Shown: positions 60,159 to 64,000 of the stretch, piece after piece
Numbering within the stretch: the first letter of the stretch is position 1
Layout: every line of letters starts with the position of its first letter
Origin: Bacillota bacterium
GTDB lineage: Bacteria; Bacillota; Bacilli; Paenibacillales; UBA4045
NCBI GenBank assembly: GCA_023441055.1
Contig: JAEZQY010000059.1
Span: 1-64,000 of the forward strand
Direction of reading: 5' to 3'
DNA: 64,000 bases
Made by a program: the position numbers and the translations under genes
Notes under the pieces: generated by a model
What the model saw: only the letters and a program-made list of their open reading frames with translations
Database searches by the model: none
What the model was told of the DNA's origin: nothing

Positions 60159-63100
60159 ATGAAAAGGTTCAAGTCATATGTCGCTGTTATATTATCAATG
60201 CTGCTGATGCTGCAAGTGATGCTTATACCCGCCAATCAGGTTGAAGCGGCAATAAGTCCTAGAGGCGTGGATATCAGCTTAGAGGCGAATGAGTCCGAGG
60301 TGGAATCGGGCGAACAATTTACCTACACGCTCAATTATAGCTTCTCCTCGGTCGATGCGATCGACTTCGATGAGGTGACGCTAGATCTACTTATCCCGAC
60401 AGGGATTGAATACCTCGATGTAGTGAAGATGCCGATTATGTCGGATCCCGTTGTCACGACTGTGCCAGAAGGGACTTTGTTAAGGTTCGGCTTTGCCAGC
60501 TCTCCACCGTCAGGTTCTACCTTCAGCATGCAGGTGAATGTGAAGTTCCATTCGCATATAACGCCGGATGGGTATGGTGCTGGGCTGTATGCGGTCGCCA
60601 CCATCACATTGCCAGACGATCCTACGACACCGCTCGATGTCGATCCGGAGGTAAGCGTCTCTGAGTCAGTGGAGGTCATCTCTAGAGCAAGCAGTTTGTG
60701 GCAGCTGACCAAGACGAAGATCAAGCCGGTTCCAGAGCCGCTGGAAGGCTCTGTTGTAGAGTATTCGATTCTGCTCGATAATCTGAAGAACAGCGATATC
60801 GGGAATTTGGACATCACCGATCTGGTCATAACGGATACAATTCCTGCCGGCTCTCAATTCGTGAGTGCGCTGCCTGCGCCGACATCCGTATCGGGGAATG
60901 ATGTGACATGGGAGCTGGGCGGTCCGCATCGCAATGATATGGATATTCGGATTGTTGTTTATTATCCGGAGGCGGTATTCCCTGCAGGGACTCCCGTTAT
61001 CAATCATGCGGGCGCGACGTACACACCGCTGGGCGGTACACTGCAGTCCTTATCCGATTCTATAACGCATACATTTATTACGGTTCCGCAGGATGGCGGT
61101 TCTGGCTGGGATAAGCGCGTGCATCCGAATCAACGCGAGATCTCCCCGGGTCAAGATGTGACCTTCTACGTAGGCGGCTTTACCAATAATGCCAACGTGC
61201 CGATTCACGGTGCTTCGATTACAGATATGACGCCGAATAATGGGGCTGCTCCGGAGGCGCTGTCGCTGACGCAGGTACAGACTGGCTCATTCAACAATGT
61301 TCCGGGCGATTATATGCGTGTGCAATATACATTGGATTCTACTGATCCTGTTACAGCAACCTGGGTCGATTGGGTTGGGGGAGCGGCGACCGTAGGTGGA
61401 GCTGTGTATGGCATTAGTACGAATACACATACGCTGCTGGCCGCTGACCTCATGCTCGGCCCTGGCGACCATATTAAGGGAATCCGATTCCTGTTCGACG
61501 GCGAGCTGCCTGTACTCTTCTCGCAAACAAGCAGCATTGCGTTGACCTATCAACTGGACAGCGCCTATACACCGACACCGCCGCCTGACTTCAGGACGAA
61601 TACCGCAAGATTGCAGTATGCGTATACGAATGAGTTCGATGTCGAAGTTCCGGTTAGTATGCAGGATTCGGCGGATGTCTATTTCCATGCCGGCAGACCG
61701 CTGATGGAGCTGCGCAAGACGGTGGATAATCCCAAGCCATTCATCCCGAACGATGTTGTGGAATACACCATTACCGTGACCAACACCGATCTGAGCAGCG
61801 CGCCCTTAGAAGATCCGATTATTGTCGACTTGCTGCCTAATCATATGACACTAGAGCCTGGCACTTGGGAGCTAGACGACTACCAGAATCTCGGTCTGCC
61901 TGCTCTTAATCCCATTACAACTGAGCTGCGGACAGATGCGGGCGGTCCTACCGCTACATATACCTTGATTAAATCCACCTTCAGCGGCCCGGTAAGTTTA
62001 CCGGTTGGAGCTTCATTCCGCTTGAAGTATAATGCAAGAATCGCTAAATATACGGAAGTTGGCAGTCTCAAGAATATCGCCAAGCTTAGCGCCGCGAATG
62101 CGTACCTGAACGATTATCACTTCGATGGCGGCGTCAATCCGCTGCTGGACATTCATGGGCATATCGATGCTACCGGCACCAAGCGGGTCATCTCCGCTGA
62201 AGCGAGTGTATATGTAAATCGGGTCGTCCAGCTCGACTCGGTCAAGCTTGTACGGGGCGAGTTGGATACTGGTTGGACCAATATTGGCGTAACAACGCCG
62301 GGCGGTCGGGTTGATTATAAGCTGACCATATCGAATGAAAGCAATGTGGATGTGAAGAACATCGTCGTTGTTGATGTGCTGCCGCGTGTAGGCGACCAGG
62401 GCGTACGTGTCAACACGCCTCGCGGCAGTCAATGGAGCACGATCCTGACAGATGAAGTGCAGGTTGTGAATGCAGCGCTGGCGACAGAAATTGAAATCTC
62501 GTACTCGACCGATGCGAATGTGAAGATGGAGACGGGCTCATGGTCAACGACACCGCCATTGGATCTGACAACGGTGACAGCAGTGAAATTCGTATTCGAT
62601 TCGGACTTTGAACTGCTTAAGGGGCAATCCGTTGATTTAGAATGGCCGATGCGCGCGCCGATTAATGCGCCAGTTGGTCAGATTGCCTGGAATTCCTTCG
62701 GTTACAAGGCGGAGCATCTGGACGGCACACCGATCAAAGCGGCAGAGCCGCCTAAGGTAGGCGTGCGTGTACAAGACAACATGTTAGGCGAGATTGGGAA
62801 TTATGTATGGGCAGATCTCAATGGTGACGGGATTCAAAATAATGCCGATGCCATTGACTTTAATGACAGCAAAACAATTGGAGACGGCGCTCCAACCGAT
62901 CTGTACGGTCCCAATGAGATGCCCGGGATTAATGGGATCCGGGTTGAATTGTTGAACGGGTTAACGGATGCTGTGATGCAGCATACGGTGACGGCCAATG
63001 ATGCGCAGGGCAATCCAGGCTACTATCTATTCACGAACCTTCCGGCAGGTACGTATAAGGTGCGCTTCCATGCACCGCACACGGATATTACCGAGCTTCC

Positions 63101-64000
63101 GTTCGTCACGAACTGGACGCTGCAGACACAAGGAGCAGACGACGCGCTGGATTCCAACGTGGATGCAGGCAATCATGCAACAGTAACCACCACGCCAATT
63201 GTGTTATTGCATGCAGAGAAGAACCATACGATTGATGCGGGATTAATCCCGCCGTTGGGGACGATCGGCAACTATGTCTGGCTGGACAGTGATTGGAACG
63301 GGATCCAGGATGGCGGGCATTCGGGCATAGCTGGTGTGGAGGTTAAGCTGACTGGACCGGACGGCGAGGTGCTGCCATCACAGACTACGGACGGCACAGG
63401 ACAATACCTGTTCACTGGTCTCAAGCCGGGCTGGTATGAAGCTGAGTTTACACCAGGCGCAACCCATATCTTCACGCAGAAGGAGCAGGGCAGTAACCCC
63501 GCCTTGGACTCCAACGTAGGGACGCCAATCGGAACGAATCAGGCGGATGCCAGAGGCAGCAAGAAGACGGATCGATTCTACCTGCCGCTCGGCAGTGATG
63601 ATCTGACAATCGACGCGGGGGTTGTACCGCTGACGAATACAGCTTCGCTGGGCGATTATGTATGGATAGATATCAATGATAACGGCATCCAAGATGCTGG
63701 TGAGCTCCCGATGAATAATGTGAGGGTGCGGCTCTATGAGCAAGGCAACAGCACAGCTATCGCGGAGACGCGTACGAATGCATCCGGCTACTATATCTTC
63801 GAGAACCTGCAGCCTGGCACGTACCAGGTCAGATTCACCCTTCCATCGGGGTATATATTCTCGGATAAGCGACAGGGCTCAGATCTTGCTGAGGACTCGG
63901 ATGTGAACAGCAGCGGCTATACCGACAACATCACGCTTCTTGCCGGAGACGTTAATCTGGATATCGATGCGGGACTGGTGCCGCTTGCCTCCATCGGCGA
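60159..64000 (+). CDS. Very large SdrD-like surface protein (partial, runs off window)
   Basis: 1280 codons are visible and the frame is open at the window end. Signal peptide (about 1-31, ends VEAA). Next are several DUF11-like modules with KTVDNPKPFIPNDVVEYTIT-type strands (near 515) and VDYKLTISNESN (near 717). From about residue 877 there are SdrD B-like repeats: LGEIGNYVWADLNGDGIQN, LGTIGNYVWLDSDWNGIQD (about 1033), ASLGDYVWIDINDNGIQDAG (about 1160) and a fourth starting at the edge. These repeats bind calcium and form rigid stalks. A C-terminal sorting signal would be expected beyond the window. GATAGGAGAATGG precedes the ATG. Confidence 0.92.
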   Translation, partial: MKRFKSYVAVILSMLLMLQVMLIPANQVEAAISPRGVDISLEANESEVESGEQFTYTLNYSFSSVDAIDFDEVTLDLLIPTGIEYLDVVKMPIMSDPVVTTVPEGTLLRFGFASSPPSGSTFSMQVNVKFHSHITPDGYGAGLYAVATITLPDDPTTPLDVDPEVSVSESVEVISRASSLWQLTKTKIKPVPEPLEGSVVEYSILLDNLKNSDIGNLDITDLVITDTIPAGSQFVSALPAPTSVSGNDVTWELGGPHRNDMDIRIVVYYPEAVFPAGTPVINHAGATYTPLGGTLQSLSDSITHTFITVPQDGGSGWDKRVHPNQREISPGQDVTFYVGGFTNNANVPIHGASITDMTPNNGAAPEALSLTQVQTGSFNNVPGDYMRVQYTLDSTDPVTATWVDWVGGAATVGGAVYGISTNTHTLLAADLMLGPGDHIKGIRFLFDGELPVLFSQTSSIALTYQLDSAYTPTPPPDFRTNTARLQYAYTNEFDVEVPVSMQDSADVYFHAGRPLMELRKTVDNPKPFIPNDVVEYTITVTNTDLSSAPLEDPIIVDLLPNHMTLEPGTWELDDYQNLGLPALNPITTELRTDAGGPTATYTLIKSTFSGPVSLPVGASFRLKYNARIAKYTEVGSLKNIAKLSAANAYLNDYHFDGGVNPLLDIHGHIDATGTKRVISAEASVYVNRVVQLDSVKLVRGELDTGWTNIGVTTPGGRVDYKLTISNESNVDVKNIVVVDVLPRVGDQGVRVNTPRGSQWSTILTDEVQVVNAALATEIEISYSTDANVKMETGSWSTTPPLDLTTVTAVKFVFDSDFELLKGQSVDLEWPMRAPINAPVGQIAWNSFGYKAEHLDGTPIKAAEPPKVGVRVQDNMLGEIGNYVWADLNGDGIQNNADAIDFNDSKTIGDGAPTDLYGPNEMPGINGIRVELLNGLTDAVMQHTVTANDAQGNPGYYLFTNLPAGTYKVRFHAPHTDITELPFVTNWTLQTQGADDALDSNVDAGNHATVTTTPIVLLHAEKNHTIDAGLIPPLGTIGNYVWLDSDWNGIQDGGHSGIAGVEVKLTGPDGEVLPSQTTDGTGQYLFTGLKPGWYEAEFTPGATHIFTQKEQGSNPALDSNVGTPIGTNQADARGSKKTDRFYLPLGSDDLTIDAGVVPLTNTASLGDYVWIDINDNGIQDAGELPMNNVRVRLYEQGNSTAIAETRTNASGYYIFENLQPGTYQVRFTLPSGYIFSDKRQGSDLAEDSDVNSSGYTDNITLLAGDVNLDIDAGLVPLASIG

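Overview
The window looks like chromosomal DNA of a spore-forming member of the Paenibacillaceae (Paenibacillus/Cohnella type). The order 5S rRNA - guaB - dacA - pdxS - pdxT - serS - tRNA-Ser is the origin-proximal block known from Bacillus. An sspP-like spore gene, SLH surface proteins, many sugar ABC importers without their own ATPase, and YesM/YesN-type two-component genes fit the same group. No rRNA other than 5S is visible, so the genus is inferred.

Layout. 1-6938: end of an rRNA operon, a 51-bp tandem repeat array, and the housekeeping block guaB, dacA, pdxST, serS, tRNA-Ser. 6942-23492: a carbohydrate region with a secreted GH43 arabinanase (minus strand), then a large minus-strand cluster of two solute-binding proteins (one of 997 residues with extra modules), two permease pairs, an NHL/TPR membrane protein, a YIP1 protein and a DUF5696-type exoprotein. 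It is bracketed by two paralogous winged-helix regulators on the plus strand. 23567-24558: two small unknown genes, sspP and a candidate structured RNA. 24829-27006: LCP-family protein and an alpha/beta hydrolase. 27155-32562: a Fur-boxed heme/iron uptake operon (NEAT protein, NEAT-SLH protein, binding protein, permease, ATPase), followed by tRNA-Pro and ferritin. 33840-36982: GH26-type hydrolase and a chemoreceptor. 37337-42879: tRNA-Arg and a galactan locus (ganR, GH53 galactanase, ganSPQ) with shared operators and a cre site. 43085-51850: sensor kinase, response regulator, ABC importer and a large unclassified glycosidase-like protein. 52442-56019: fixABCX electron-bifurcating complex behind an Fnr-like palindrome. 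56405-57492: tandem c-di-GMP-I riboswitches and a secreted transglutaminase-like protein. 57684-59247: LemA plus DUF3137 protein. 59411-64000: class D-type sortase and a very large SdrD-like surface protein that runs off the window.

How the parts work together: most of the window is polysaccharide capture and surface biology. Extracellular or cell-attached hydrolases feed four sets of sugar permeases that must share an ATPase encoded elsewhere. Three near-perfect CcpA (cre) sites, one LacI-type operator pair, candidate winged-helix operators and one two-component system govern them. Iron supply (NEAT/Fur, ferritin) and low-oxygen electron flow (fixABCX) are separate modules.

The most unusual signals are intergenic. 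Two distant gaps (24608-24786 and 56125-56305) each hold four copies of a short TGCA-N4-TGCA motif at the identical spacing 51, 61, 51 bp. A third gap (32681-32800) repeats the 51, 61 spacing with a related motif, and the gap before guaB has six palindromic units at exactly 51 bp. Other notable points are a roughly 210-nt RNA closed by a perfect 8-bp stem and followed by a terminator, a lemA gene that seems to start at ATC, and a galactanase without a signal peptide.
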